From contig NZ_FRBP01000008.1 of assembly GCF_900142645.1 (NCBI RefSeq), forward strand, positions 92,743 to 156,742: a stretch of 64,000 bases of DNA, written 5' to 3'. A model generated the notes under the pieces. It had not been told where the DNA came from, did no database searches, and saw nothing but the letters and a program-made list of their open reading frames with translations. The translations under genes and the position numbers were made by a program. Below, one piece after another: positions 53,611 to 64,000 of the stretch. Source of the stretch: Eubacterium callanderi. GTDB lineage: Bacteria; Bacillota; Clostridia; Eubacteriales; Eubacteriaceae. Numbering within the stretch: position 1 is the first letter of the stretch; the number at the start of each line of letters is the position of its first letter.

Positions 53611-54818
53611 AAAGCATTTTAACTCACAAAAAGTATTCAATAGATTTTATGTTAATAGAAATACTTATGGCTTTAATATTCCTTTCTATTTTTAATCAAA
53701 TTAATGTCGGTATTCATATAGTGATTTTTGTTTTGATTGTTTTTTTATCTTCTAACTATATTCCGATAAAACAGATTATTCCAATTTTAATAATTGATCT
53801 AGTTGTAGGAGTAATGTTTATTTCTGCTGGAAATTATGGAACAGGTTTTAATGATCCACTTATCAATTTTCTAAAGTTTTATAATTACACACAAGCTTAT
53901 ACTATTTATTTAATTATGTGTAATATGGATCTTCAATTAAAGAAAGTAGTGCTTGAAAGCATAATCTTTTGTGTAGTGGTTACAGCATTAATATCAATGT
54001 TTTACAATGTTTTTGTAAGTGATATTGCAATAAGATTTCGACCACCAGAAATGAAATTTATATGTACTTTTGGGCAATATTATGTAACGATGTTTATAAT
54101 TGCAGCTTTATCTTGTAAATTATTAAGAGAACAAGAGTATGCAGTTAACAGAACTCTTATCATTATAATCGGAATAGTATTACTTTTATTAAATATTATC
54201 GGAAATTTAGTTACAGGTTTAGTCTTATGCGTATGTGGAATTCTTTTTGCTCTTGTATTTACTCGTACTAAAAACATTAAAAAGAGTATTGTCTTAGTAA
54301 TACTGATTTTTCTATTAGGATTAATGTTCAAGTCATGGATAGCCTTTGTGGTTTATCGGATTTCAGATTTAGGAATTTTTAATGAAATTACTTCAAATAA
54401 AATAGAAGCAATCGGAAATATTTTGATAGGTAATGGTCAAGTTGATACTTTGAATTCTAGAGAAAAGTTATCAGAATTTTCTATGAATAGTTTTTATAAT
54501 AGCCCTTATATTGGAATAGGATATAAGAATTATAAATTTGGAACAGTTGGATGCCATCAAGAATGGTCCGATTTTCTTGCTGTTTTTGGGATAATCGGGT
54601 CATTAATATTTCTTTTGGTAATAATAAAAAATAGTATCAACATTTATAAACATCTTGATGATCAGGTTGATAAAGATAGCTTTATTATAGCTTTGATATT
54701 ACTTATTATGCTTGGATTTTTTAATCCAGCTTTAATGGAAGAAACATTAATTGGAGTTTTTGTTGTAGCTCCTAATATATCACTTATATTTAACGAAAGG
54801 AATTTATCAAAGATATAA
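53607..54818 (+). CDS. O-antigen/polysaccharide polymerase (Wzy-like)
   Basis: 403 residues with about 10-11 membrane segments and one large outside loop before the last helices (SPYIGIGYKNYKFGT...HQEWSDFLAVFG), the pattern seen in Wzy ligase/polymerases. Sequences in this family are highly divergent, so the call rests on topology, the small H-x-E/W-D loop motif and the neighbourhood. Confidence 0.78.
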   Translation: MKSILTHKKYSIDFMLIEILMALIFLSIFNQINVGIHIVIFVLIVFLSSNYIPIKQIIPILIIDLVVGVMFISAGNYGTGFNDPLINFLKFYNYTQAYTIYLIMCNMDLQLKKVVLESIIFCVVVTALISMFYNVFVSDIAIRFRPPEMKFICTFGQYYVTMFIIAALSCKLLREQEYAVNRTLIIIIGIVLLLLNIIGNLVTGLVLCVCGILFALVFTRTKNIKKSIVLVILIFLLGLMFKSWIAFVVYRISDLGIFNEITSNKIEAIGNILIGNGQVDTLNSREKLSEFSMNSFYNSPYIGIGYKNYKFGTVGCHQEWSDFLAVFGIIGSLIFLLVIIKNSINIYKHLDDQVDKDSFIIALILLIMLGFFNPALMEETLIGVFVVAPNISLIFNERNLSKI

Positions 54819-54844
54819 AACAAATATATCTTTGAATTATTAGG

Positions 54845-56023
54845 ATGAAAAATATACTTTTATATGCACATGGTGGAAGTGGTAATCATGGTTGTGAAGC
54901 ATTGGCAAAAACAATACATAGTTTTTTACCATATAATTATAATAAGATCTTATGTACTTTTAATAAAAAAGAAGATGATTATTATAAAACAACAAATCTG
55001 TTTGATTGCGTTATAGAACAAACTTCCTTTCCTAAAGGGTCATTACGATATTATATTGATGGTGTTCAAAGAAAAATATTTAAAAGCAAAGGAATAGCTT
55101 TGAATCAAACATTTAAAATTTTGAAAAATAAAATGTCAAAAGGAGATTATGCAATTTCTATTGGAGGAGATAATTATTGTTATAAAAATACGCAGTGGTT
55201 AGAAAAATATAATTCTTTCTTCCAAGAAAATAAAATAAAAACGATTTTATTAGGATGTTCAATTGAACCTTCAATATTAAAAAAAGAGAATATTATTAAT
55301 GATTTAAAAAAATATTCAGTAATTATAGCTCGTGAGTCAATTACTTATAATGCTTTAAAAGAAGCAAAGATAAAAAATATATATTTAATTCCAGACCCCG
55401 CTTTTACTTTAGAAAAGAGAGAATGTAAATTACCAGATAAGTTTTTAGAAAATAATACAGTAGGAATAAATATTAGCCCTTTAATAGAAAGTTGTGAAAA
55501 TAGACCCAATATTACATTTAAAAATTATGTTAAATTAATAGAGAAATTAATAGAGAATACTGAGATGCAGATTGCATTAATACCGCATGTAATATGGGAA
55601 AAAGACAATGATCTTAAAGTACTAAAAAAATTATACGAGATGTTTAAAAATACAAATAGGGTGATGTTAATACAAGATAAAGGATGTGAAGAACTAAAAT
55701 ATATAATATCAAAGTGTCGTTTTATGATAGCAGCTAGAACACATGCTAGTATAGCTGCTTATTCTTCATTTGTACCAACTCTAGTAATAGGATACTCAGT
55801 TAAAGCTGAAGGTATAGCTAAAGATATTTTTGGTGAAGCTTATCACTATGTTTTACCAGTACAAAAATTGGCGGGCGAAGAAGATCTATTTGATGCTTTT
55901 AAATGGTTGTTTAAACATGAAAATAAAATCACGAAAAAATTATACAATGTGGTTCCTGTTTATATCCAAGAAGCAAATAATACAACTGCCCTTTTCAAGG
56001 AGATATTTATTAATGATAAATAA
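54845..56023 (+). CDS. Polysaccharide pyruvyltransferase family protein
   Basis: 392 residues. Family features: GGSGNHGCEALAKT near the N-terminus, ISIGGDNYCY, IIARESITYNAL, and RFMIAARTHASIAAYS near the C-terminus. Adds a pyruvate ketal to a sugar, which gives the chain a negative charge. Overlaps the following gene by 11 bp. Confidence 0.88.
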   Translation: MKNILLYAHGGSGNHGCEALAKTIHSFLPYNYNKILCTFNKKEDDYYKTTNLFDCVIEQTSFPKGSLRYYIDGVQRKIFKSKGIALNQTFKILKNKMSKGDYAISIGGDNYCYKNTQWLEKYNSFFQENKIKTILLGCSIEPSILKKENIINDLKKYSVIIARESITYNALKEAKIKNIYLIPDPAFTLEKRECKLPDKFLENNTVGINISPLIESCENRPNITFKNYVKLIEKLIENTEMQIALIPHVIWEKDNDLKVLKKLYEMFKNTNRVMLIQDKGCEELKYIISKCRFMIAARTHASIAAYSSFVPTLVIGYSVKAEGIAKDIFGEAYHYVLPVQKLAGEEDLFDAFKWLFKHENKITKKLYNVVPVYIQEANNTTALFKEIFINDK

Positions 56024-57179
56024 AATACAGATAAAAGAATGCTGTGGATGTACAGCATGTAAAAGTATTTGTCCTCAAAATGCTATACAAATGAAACAAA
56101 ATAAAGAAGGTTTTTTTTATCCTGTTATCAATGAAAATAATTGTATTGAATGTGGTTTTTGTACAAAAGTTTGTCAAAAAACTATTAAGACTTCTTCAAA
56201 TTATCCAATAGAAACATATGCTGCTTTTAGTAAAAACGAAAAAATAAGGTCGATTTCTTCTTCGGGTGGGATATTTGGTTCAATTGCTGATTATTATTTA
56301 AAAAATGGTTATTTAGTATATGGAGCACGGTTTAATGAATCATTTGAAGTTATACATGCAAAAGTAAACAAAGATGTTGAGTCTTTTTATGGATCAAAAT
56401 ATGTCCAGAGTAATTTAGAAAATGTTTATATAAGTATAAAAAATGAGCTTAAAGATGGAAAGAAGATTTTATTTATAGGTACACCTTGTCAAGTTTTGGG
56501 ATTAAATAATTTTTTGAAACAAAAAAATTGCAATAAAGAAAATTTGCTTTTATTAGATTTTATCTGTCATGGAGTTCCCTCTCCTCTTATTTTAAAAAAT
56601 TATTTACTAGAATTAGAAAAAAAATATAATTCAAAAATAAGAAAAGTTTCGTTTAGAAACAAAACTTATGGATGGAATTTGTTCTCTTTAAAAATAGAAT
56701 TTTATAACAATAATACATATATTAAGAATTTAAAAGAAGATGCATATTTACAGGGATTTTTAAAAAATTTAACATTAGGAGAATCCTGTTATAAATGCAA
56801 AGCTAATAACTTTAGAAGCAACAGCGACATTACTTTAGGTGATTATTGGGGAGTAGAAAAATTTTTAAAGGACTATAATTATAATGATGATAAAGGTGTT
56901 TCATTGCTTTTAATAAATACATTGAAAGGAAAAAAATTAATAAATATTCTATCAAATAAAATAGTAAAAAAAGATATAAACTTACAGGATGCAATTAAAT
57001 ACAACCCTTGCATTATAAAATCAGTAAAAAGAAATAAGAAACGTAATAAATTTTTTAACGATATAAATAATAAAAAAATTAGTGTCACTTCACTAATGAA
57101 ATTTTATACCCAAATAACATTTAAAGAAAAAATAACTAAACATATGAAACAAACAATAAAAAATATGTTAGAAGGTTAA
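56013..57179 (+). CDS. Coenzyme F420 hydrogenase beta-subunit-like ferredoxin protein
   Basis: 388 residues from the ATG at 56013 (AAGGAGA upstream). Two [4Fe-4S] sets, CCGCTACKSICP and CIECGFCTKVC, then the FrhB-type domain (SSSGGIFGSIADYYL, FIGTPCQVLGL, CHGVPSP) and TLGDYWGV. Proteins of this family occur frequently beside pyruvyltransferases in polysaccharide loci of anaerobes; their role there is not established. Confidence 0.88.
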   Translation: MINKIQIKECCGCTACKSICPQNAIQMKQNKEGFFYPVINENNCIECGFCTKVCQKTIKTSSNYPIETYAAFSKNEKIRSISSSGGIFGSIADYYLKNGYLVYGARFNESFEVIHAKVNKDVESFYGSKYVQSNLENVYISIKNELKDGKKILFIGTPCQVLGLNNFLKQKNCNKENLLLLDFICHGVPSPLILKNYLLELEKKYNSKIRKVSFRNKTYGWNLFSLKIEFYNNNTYIKNLKEDAYLQGFLKNLTLGESCYKCKANNFRSNSDITLGDYWGVEKFLKDYNYNDDKGVSLLLINTLKGKKLINILSNKIVKKDINLQDAIKYNPCIIKSVKRNKKRNKFFNDINNKKISVTSLMKFYTQITFKEKITKHMKQTIKNMLEG

Positions 57180-57182
57180 AAA

Positions 57183-58124
57183 ATGCAATCTAGTAAAAAA
57201 GATCAAATACTATTTTCTGTAATAATCTTGACTTATAATAATACTGAATATCTTTTTGGATTGTTGGATTCTTTGTTTAAACAGACTTATAATAACATCG
57301 AACTAATTATTTCAGATGATGCTTCTACCTCTTTTGATATGAATAAAATAGATAATTATATCAAGAGCAATAAAAAAAATAATATAGTAAGTTATCAAAT
57401 AATTATAAGAAAAAAAAATGGGGGAACGGTAAAAAATATTAACGGTGCATTAAAAAGATGTAATGGAGAAATAATTAAGCTTATTGCAGCCGATGATGCA
57501 TTTTATAATGATAATGTTATAGAAAATTTTGTTGAGTACTATAAAGAAAACTCAGCTTTAATTTATATTACTAGAATAGAAATATGTGATATAGCTTTAA
57601 ATATAATAAATAAAAATAATGCTTTTTCCTATGATGAAATAAAAAAATTATTAATAGTAAATAAATATGAAAGATTTGATTACGCATGTCGTTTTGAAGT
57701 TCAACCACCATTTCCGGGACTTTTTTTTACAAAAAAGTTTTTTGATTTAAATGGATATTTGGATGAAGAATATATATTGTCGGATGGTGCTGCATTATGG
57801 TACAAATTGATTAGAGAAAATTATGATATTGATTATTGTGATATTGTAAGTGTCAGGTATAGAACCGGATCGGGTATATCAACGCAAAAGAAAAAAAATC
57901 CGAGGATGGAAAAAGATTTGAAACTTTTATATGAAAAAGAAATTCTAAAATACAAAAAAATGTTAAGTAAAAAAACTTTGAAAAAATGTATGTTCACTTA
58001 TTGTAGACGGTATCAGTTTGAAAATTATACATTTGTAAATAAAATAGAATTTATTATAAAAAATTTCAACTTTTATTTTGTTTTAATATTTAAAATTTTG
58101 AAAAATAAATTATTAACGTTATGA
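57183..58124 (+). CDS. Glycosyltransferase family 2
   Basis: 313 residues. GT-A fold with FSVIILTYNNTEYL, LIISDDAST, and the AADDAFY variant of the DxD motif. Very AT-rich. C-terminus overlaps the flippase start by 4 bp. Confidence 0.87.
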   Translation: MQSSKKDQILFSVIILTYNNTEYLFGLLDSLFKQTYNNIELIISDDASTSFDMNKIDNYIKSNKKNNIVSYQIIIRKKNGGTVKNINGALKRCNGEIIKLIAADDAFYNDNVIENFVEYYKENSALIYITRIEICDIALNIINKNNAFSYDEIKKLLIVNKYERFDYACRFEVQPPFPGLFFTKKFFDLNGYLDEEYILSDGAALWYKLIRENYDIDYCDIVSVRYRTGSGISTQKKKNPRMEKDLKLLYEKEILKYKKMLSKKTLKKCMFTYCRRYQFENYTFVNKIEFIIKNFNFYFVLIFKILKNKLLTL

Positions 58125-59539
58125 AAAATAGAATAAAATTATTTTTAGAAAATTTTTTTGCCTATGGTTTTATTAATATATTAAACAAAATTGTACCCCT
58201 TTTAATGTTACCCATCGTTACACGGATGCTTCCAAATACTAGTGATTTCGGGCGTTTTGATTTGTTTAACATGATTATCAACTTCGGCTCATCCTTTGCC
58301 GTCCTAGGTATTTATGACGCCATCTTCCGCGAATACTTCGAAAAAGACGACCTACAATACAAAATGAAAGTCACCTCAACTGGTATGCAGATTGTGCTTC
58401 TGTCCTCCTTTGTGGTCATGCTCATTCTGATCATCTTTAACAAAGCATTTTCACAAATCTTTTTGGGAGATGCAAACAGCACCTTTATCATTGTGACAGC
58501 AGCGATCGGCGTCTTTTTATCCGCCAACCGGAACATTATTTCAGCGCCCACACGCATGCAAAACCGCCGCACCATCTACGTGGTCTCAGGTTTATCCAAT
58601 TCGATTGCATACTACGGGCTTGCGATTTTATTAGTCTATATTGGTTTAGGTTATCAAGGATTAATCTACGGCAATTTAATTGCCAGTCTGGGCATCCTGC
58701 TATTCTTCTGGATCCTCAACAAAAAAGAGTTTCACTTTAAATTGTATGATAAAGAGATCGCTAAAACTTTATTGAAAATTGGTCTGCCACTTTTACCGGT
58801 TTTTGTTATCTACTGGGCCTTCAACTCAACAGACAAAATTATGATTACCCATATGCTGGATGTGGCACAGGTTGGCATTTATTCTATTGGCGCCCGAGTG
58901 GCTTCCATTAGCCAGTTTATCTACCAGGCCTTCGCAGGCGGCTGGCAGTACTTTGCTTTTTCAACCATGCGGGATGATGATCAGGTGCAGTTAACCTCTA
59001 AGATATTTGAGTACTTAGGTATTATTTCATTTTTGGCGTTTATTATTTTAATCCCTTTTAACCAGTGGATATTCAACCTATTGTTTACCGGAGATTATAC
59101 CAAAGGTGCAGAAGTATTCCCTTACTTATTTCTATCACCTTTGCTGCTGATGCTTGTTCAAACCGCTGGCAACCAGTTTTTAGTGGTTAAAAAAAGTTTC
59201 TACATGACATTAGCCCTTGCTGTTGGCGTTATTGTCAATATCATCATGAACTTTTTCATGATACGTGCTTACGGTATTGTCGGCTGTTCACTTTCAACCT
59301 TAGTCGGTTATGCCGTCTCTGTTTTGATGGTGGTGATTGTCACCTCAAAAATGAAGCTGCTCAAGCTCAGTAAAAAGTTTGTGATCCTTTCGGTTTTAAT
59401 GACGACTGTTGTTTTAAGTTTGTTTTTCAAACTTTATTGGGCTTTGTGCATTTTAGTCATACTGGCACTTGGTCTGATCCTTATCGGTTACGGTAAAGAC
59501 GTCCTTCGCCTATTAAAGAGCTTTAAAAAGAAAAGGTAG
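58121..59539 (+). CDS. wzx: Flippase (Wzx/MATE-like polysaccharide transporter)
   Basis: 472 residues with about 12-14 membrane helices; N-terminal INKIVPLLMLPIVTRMLPNTS is typical of Wzx. Moves the lipid-linked repeat unit across the membrane. The first ~25 codons are as AT-rich as the cassette; from about 58,200 on composition returns to the chromosomal type, so the second recombination boundary lies inside this gene. Confidence 0.92.
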   Translation: MKNRIKLFLENFFAYGFINILNKIVPLLMLPIVTRMLPNTSDFGRFDLFNMIINFGSSFAVLGIYDAIFREYFEKDDLQYKMKVTSTGMQIVLLSSFVVMLILIIFNKAFSQIFLGDANSTFIIVTAAIGVFLSANRNIISAPTRMQNRRTIYVVSGLSNSIAYYGLAILLVYIGLGYQGLIYGNLIASLGILLFFWILNKKEFHFKLYDKEIAKTLLKIGLPLLPVFVIYWAFNSTDKIMITHMLDVAQVGIYSIGARVASISQFIYQAFAGGWQYFAFSTMRDDDQVQLTSKIFEYLGIISFLAFIILIPFNQWIFNLLFTGDYTKGAEVFPYLFLSPLLLMLVQTAGNQFLVVKKSFYMTLALAVGVIVNIIMNFFMIRAYGIVGCSLSTLVGYAVSVLMVVIVTSKMKLLKLSKKFVILSVLMTTVVLSLFFKLYWALCILVILALGLILIGYGKDVLRLLKSFKKKR

Positions 59540-59547
59540 GTTTTTAA

Positions 59548-59994
59548 ATGATCAATACAAAAATCATTGAATTCAATGACATCATCGATGCAAAAAATAT
59601 TGAGCGTCCTATGGGGCATCTCACCCCTATTGAAGGGTTTAAAGATGTCCCCTTTGACATCAAACGCATCTACTACTTGACAAGGGTGCCAGAAAACACC
59701 ATCCGGGGCTTTCACTCCCATAAAGAACTTCAGCAGGTGTTGGTTTGCCTGAACGGCAGTGTGCAGATCAGCGTGAGCACGCCCTACGAAAAAGAATTTA
59801 TTACTTTAGATGATCCAGCTAAAGGGCTTTATATTGGGCCGATGATTTGGCGGGAAATGTATAATTTTTCCCCCGGAAGTGTTCTGATGGTTATTGCTTC
59901 CGAGTATTATGATGAAGGGGATTATATTCGAGATTACCGGACATACTGTGAGGAAGCGCAGGATTTTTTTAAAAATAATATTGGGGAAAGTTAA
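59548..59994 (+). CDS. fdtA: dTDP-4-oxo-6-deoxyglucose 3,4-ketoisomerase (FdtA-like)
   Basis: 148 residues, cupin-type WxcM/FdtA fold with the conserved TRVPENTIRGFHSHKELQQV. Such isomerases convert dTDP-4-oxo-6-deoxyglucose to the 3-oxo sugar. With the aminotransferase (61210) and acetyltransferase (62340) it forms the FdtA-FdtB-FdtC route to dTDP-Fuc3NAc or, with a QdtA-type isomerase, Qui3NAc; the two cannot be told apart by eye. Confidence 0.88.
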   Translation: MINTKIIEFNDIIDAKNIERPMGHLTPIEGFKDVPFDIKRIYYLTRVPENTIRGFHSHKELQQVLVCLNGSVQISVSTPYEKEFITLDDPAKGLYIGPMIWREMYNFSPGSVLMVIASEYYDEGDYIRDYRTYCEEAQDFFKNNIGES

Positions 59995-59995
59995 A

Positions 59996-61157
<1,162 letters not shown>

Positions 61158-61209
61158 CCCTCTTTAGAAATAAAAAGTATGTCATGTTTACTTGAAAGGA
61201 AATTAAAAA

Positions 61210-62304
61210 ATGAACATACCCTTTAGTACCTTCACCCCCATGCACAATGAAATCAAAGCAGACATGCAGGCATGCTTCGAGCGTGTATATGATAAAAGCT
61301 GGTTTATTGACGGGGAAGAGTGCTGTCAATTTGAAAAAGAATTTGCGGAATATTGCGAGACGGAATACTGCGTCGGATGCGGCAATGGTTTAGAAGGACT
61401 CTACCTTTTGTTAAGAGCCTTTGACATTGGAGAAGGGGATGAAGTCATCGTCCCGTCCAACACATTTATTGCGACCGCTTTAGCCATTTCCTATACAGGA
61501 GCGACACCTGTTTTTGTCGAGCCGGAGCTCAAAACCTATAATATTAATCCGGATGAAATTGAAAAGGTTATTACAAAGCAGACGAAAGCGATTATCGCGG
61601 TCCATCTTTATGGACAGTGCGCTGATATGGATCCCATTCTTGGGATTGCAAAAAAATATGACTTAAAGGTGATTGAAGACGCCGCCCAGTCCCATGGCGC
61701 AACCTATAAAGGAAAAAAAGCAGGTTCTCTGGGTCATGCCGCGGCCTTCAGTTTTTATCCCGGAAAAAATTTAGGATGCCTCGGTGATGGGGGATGCATC
61801 ACCACCAATGATCCAGAAATCGCTGGAAAGGCAAGAGCCATCGGGAATTATGGGTCTGATCAGAAATACCATCATATTTACAAAGGAATCAATTCACGCC
61901 TCGATGAATTACAGGCGGGATTTTTAAGAATAAAGCTCCAGGAATTAGACCGATGGACCAAAGAACGGCAGAGGATCAGCCAGCGGTATTTGAATGAAAT
62001 CAAGAACTCGAAAATCACTTTGCCCTCTGTGGATGATAAAAACATCCATGTCTGGCATATTTTTCCAATTCTTATTGAGAAACGAGAAGATTTCAAAAAT
62101 TATCTTCAGGAAAATGGCATCAGAACGGTTATTCATTATCCCCTTGCCATCCATTTGCAGGAGGCTTATGAAGATTTAGGTTACAAAAAGGGTGCTTATC
62201 CCATTGCAGAAAAAATTGCGAGAAGGGAATTGAGCCTGCCTTTATATTATGGGATGGAAGAGGATGAGATTGATTATGTCATTGAAATGATCAATCGGTT
62301 TTAA
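61210..62304 (+). CDS. fdtB: DegT/DnrJ/EryC1 (PLP) sugar aminotransferase, FdtB-like
   Basis: 364 residues. Conserved [36 protein letters not shown] and the PLP Lys in [15 protein letters not shown]. Puts the amino group at C3 of the 3-oxo sugar from FdtA. Confidence 0.92.
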   Translation: MNIPFSTFTPMHNEIKADMQACFERVYDKSWFIDGEECCQFEKEFAEYCETEYCVGCGNGLEGLYLLLRAFDIGEGDEVIVPSNTFIATALAISYTGATPVFVEPELKTYNINPDEIEKVITKQTKAIIAVHLYGQCADMDPILGIAKKYDLKVIEDAAQSHGATYKGKKAGSLGHAAAFSFYPGKNLGCLGDGGCITTNDPEIAGKARAIGNYGSDQKYHHIYKGINSRLDELQAGFLRIKLQELDRWTKERQRISQRYLNEIKNSKITLPSVDDKNIHVWHIFPILIEKREDFKNYLQENGIRTVIHYPLAIHLQEAYEDLGYKKGAYPIAEKIARRELSLPLYYGMEEDEIDYVIEMINRF

Positions 62305-62339
62305 AAAGTAAGATTTAGAATATTATAGGAGAAGATATT

Positions 62340-63164
62340 ATGGTTATGATACCAAAGGAAATAAATATCGGTAAAAATGTAACGATCAAGGAGAGTGTTA
62401 GTATTGGCAACAATGTAACGATTGAAGATAATGTTTATATTGATGATGGCTGTATTATTCGAGATAATGTTACGATTAAAAAAAACAGCACGATTGGAGC
62501 CCGCTGTATTTTAGGAGAATACTTAGTTGATTTTTATGAAAATCACACAGAACAAAACCATCCACTCACTATCGGTGAAAATGCGCTGATTCGAAGTGAA
62601 ACCATTATTTATGGAAATAATGAAATTGGAGATCATTTTCAAACTGGCCATCGGGTTACAATAAGAGAAGGAGCAAAAATTGGAGATCATGTCCGAATTG
62701 GGACATTGAGCGATATACAGGGACACTGTGAAATTGGGAACTATGTCAATATGCACAGCAATGTGCATATTGGACAAAAGAGTATTATTAAAGATTATGT
62801 ATGGATATTTCCATATGTTGTATTGACCAATGACCCTACACCACCATCTGAAAATTTAGTGGGCGTTATCATTGAATCCTTTGCGATCATTTCGACTGGA
62901 AGCATCATTTTGCCTGGTGTTCATATTGGTGAGGATGCACTTATTGGAGCAGGCGCGATTGTCAATAAAGACGTCGAAAATGAAAAGGTAGTGGTTGGTA
63001 ATCCAGCAAAACCGATTAGCGATGTAAGGAAAATAAAAAACAAAGTAACGGGAGAATCAATTTATCCATGGCGGTATACTTTTGATCGGGGAATGCCGTG
63101 GGAAGGAGAAGGTTATACAAGTTGGCATGAAAAGTGTACCAACCAGCATCAAGAAAGTGAATGA
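62340..63164 (+). CDS. fdtC: Left-handed beta-helix sugar N-acetyltransferase, FdtC-like
   Basis: 274 residues. Repeated hexapeptide pattern (IGKNVTIKESVSIGNNVTI, IGDHVRIGTLSDIQG) across ~5-215 and a catalytic His region GHRVTIREG. Acetylates the 3-amino group, completing the dTDP-3-acetamido sugar. The family often runs ~190 residues; this one has an extra C-terminal part. Confidence 0.85.
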   Translation: MVMIPKEINIGKNVTIKESVSIGNNVTIEDNVYIDDGCIIRDNVTIKKNSTIGARCILGEYLVDFYENHTEQNHPLTIGENALIRSETIIYGNNEIGDHFQTGHRVTIREGAKIGDHVRIGTLSDIQGHCEIGNYVNMHSNVHIGQKSIIKDYVWIFPYVVLTNDPTPPSENLVGVIIESFAIISTGSIILPGVHIGEDALIGAGAIVNKDVENEKVVVGNPAKPISDVRKIKNKVTGESIYPWRYTFDRGMPWEGEGYTSWHEKCTNQHQESE

Positions 63165-63338
63165 TTAAAGATAGTAAAGAAATGTTAAATTGGATGAAAG
63201 ATAAAAAATCATCCGATTTTTCAATGTAATAAGGTCAAGTTACAATAGTATTGAGAAAAAAGCAGGCCAAATCGCGAATATCGTGAAAAAACAGCACACG
63301 ATAACGACACTGCTTACATAGCAACAAAAACAATTTAA

Positions 63339-63494
63339 AAGTATTTTTCTGAATCGAAACTGGAAAAGGTCTATCTGAATGTTCTTTTTAATAATAAAAA
63401 AGTTATAAACTTTTATCAAGAATTTGGTTTTCAGTTTTTAGATGAAGTGAAAAATAATATGAAAATAAGAAATCAATATTTTAATTTGCCGTAG
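63339..63494 (+). pseudogene. Remnant of a GNAT N-acetyltransferase gene
   Basis: The frame reads KLEKVYLNVLFNNKKVINFY, then EFGFQFLDE, the C-terminal acetyl-CoA part of GNAT enzymes, and stops at 63494. No start codon or N-terminal half. An in-frame stop lies at 63336-63338. The original gene was probably an amino-sugar acetyltransferase of the same locus. Confidence 0.65.
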
Positions 63495-63559
63495 TATAAA
63501 ATGCTAAGTCCATTATCTGATCAGTATTAAGTTAAGACAGGATATTTTTAATCAATTAC

Positions 63560-63593
63560 CCGGCAGGCGGCATCTCCCGCCTGCCGGTTTTTT
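63560..63593 (+). terminator. Strong Rho-independent terminator
   Basis: CCGGCAGGCGG / CCGCCTGCCGG stem, followed by six T. Confidence 0.92.
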
Positions 63594-63667
63594 CATCATA
63601 TGTAAACCGTTTACCCCACAGGGTTTTCAGGTTTCAAATAAATATTATATTTTTGGAGGATCAAAAA

Positions 63668-64000
63668 ATGTACAATTACAGCAATCTTAACTGCTTTCCG
63701 GGCATTGATCTGGAGCATGCGGCTTTTGGGCTGGGGGACGGGCAGTTTTACCTGACGGAGGAGCAGCTGGAGCGTTTGGTGCGCGATCCACAGCTTGGGC
63801 TGCCCGTGGCGTATATCAACCTCAGCAGTCTCACCGAGCCCATGACGGGCATTGTGTACATGAACGGCTCGGTCACGCTCTGGCCCTGTACGCCCAGGCG
63901 TCTGATTAACCTTGTCGGGCGTCTTTTTAAGAAGGATATGGGGGCCTGCGGACGGGCCAACGCCAAACGTTTTAACACAAAGCGGAACCTCTGCTTTTAT
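63668..64000 (+). CDS. Unrecognised protein, 3' end outside the window
   Basis: ATG 63668 with GGAGG about 9 bases upstream; 111 codons without a stop to the window edge. Higher-GC, chromosomal composition. Begins YNYSNLNCFPGIDLEHAAFG; no family recognised. Conserved-looking features are TGIVYMNGSVTLWP and a basic segment near the edge. Confidence 0.6.
   Translation, partial: MYNYSNLNCFPGIDLEHAAFGLGDGQFYLTEEQLERLVRDPQLGLPVAYINLSSLTEPMTGIVYMNGSVTLWPCTPRRLINLVGRLFKKDMGACGRANAKRFNTKRNLCFY

Larger units (their letters stand above)
63165..63667. other. Intergenic end of the polysaccharide locus
   Basis: Holds a hairpin terminator (ATTGGATGA / TCATCCGAT, about 63190-63220), a GNAT gene remnant (63339-63494) and the terminator at 63560. 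No intact gene. Confidence 0.7.

Overview
The window looks like the chromosome of a Gram-positive anaerobe of the Eubacterium/Acetobacterium (acetogen) type. The main evidence is an electron-confurcating lactate dehydrogenase operon laid out like lctBCD of Acetobacterium woodii, a strict-anaerobe hybrid cluster protein, Firmicute-style promoters and ribosome binding sites, and SipW/TasA-type surface proteins. The species assignment is inference.

Region 1 (1-~26,250) is the right-hand part of an integrative conjugative element (ICE). It has a type IV secretion (T4SS) core: VirD4-like coupling ATPase (10212), a frameshifted VirB2-like gene (12418), VirB6-like (12716), a VirB3/PrgI-like membrane protein (13949), VirB4 (18405) and a bifunctional wall hydrolase (20329). 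It also has topoisomerase III, SSB, a regulator, an excisionase-like HTH protein and a terminal tyrosine integrase. No relaxase is visible. Among these lie three HipA-like kinases, an MNT/HEPN pair, a Fic protein and two large paralogous proteins. Most of these non-structural proteins, but none of the secretion-channel proteins, end in an acidic stretch followed by Glu/Asp-Arg and the stop codon. I propose this as a shared cargo or targeting tail.

Region 2 (26.4-43.7 kb) is higher-GC chromosome: hcp; a GntR regulator; deoC with an FGGY kinase; YbaK and methyltransferase genes; an Mrp/NBP35 ATPase; azlCD; an orphan ABC ATPase; the lactate regulator and lct operon with a consensus promoter and a perfect operator; a RCK_N protein; dapA; and a DUF1801 gene.

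Region 3 (43.7-47.8 kb, minus strand) is a five-gene surface operon: a SipW-type signal peptidase, two TasA/camelysin-like proteins, a protein with a C-terminal SPDTG sorting signal that seems to lack a normal start codon, and one more secreted protein.

Region 4 (47.8-50.05 kb) separates that operon from the polysaccharide locus. It holds a TnpB-family gene in which all three RuvC catalytic positions appear substituted (a nuclease-dead, TldR-like candidate), a pair of 26-bp inverted repeats and structured non-coding DNA 3' of the gene.

Region 5 (50.05-63.2 kb) is a Wzx/Wzy-type polysaccharide locus: priming transferase, epimerase, three glycosyltransferases, polymerase, pyruvyltransferase, flippase, and FdtA/FdtB/FdtC-like enzymes for a dTDP-3-acetamido-3,6-dideoxyhexose. 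An AT-rich central cassette (~51.4-58.2 kb) starts and stops inside genes, as expected for serotype switching by recombination in flanking shared sequence. An acyltransferase gene carries 20.5 ACAG repeats at its 5' end, a strong phase-variation candidate. The window ends inside an unrecognised gene.
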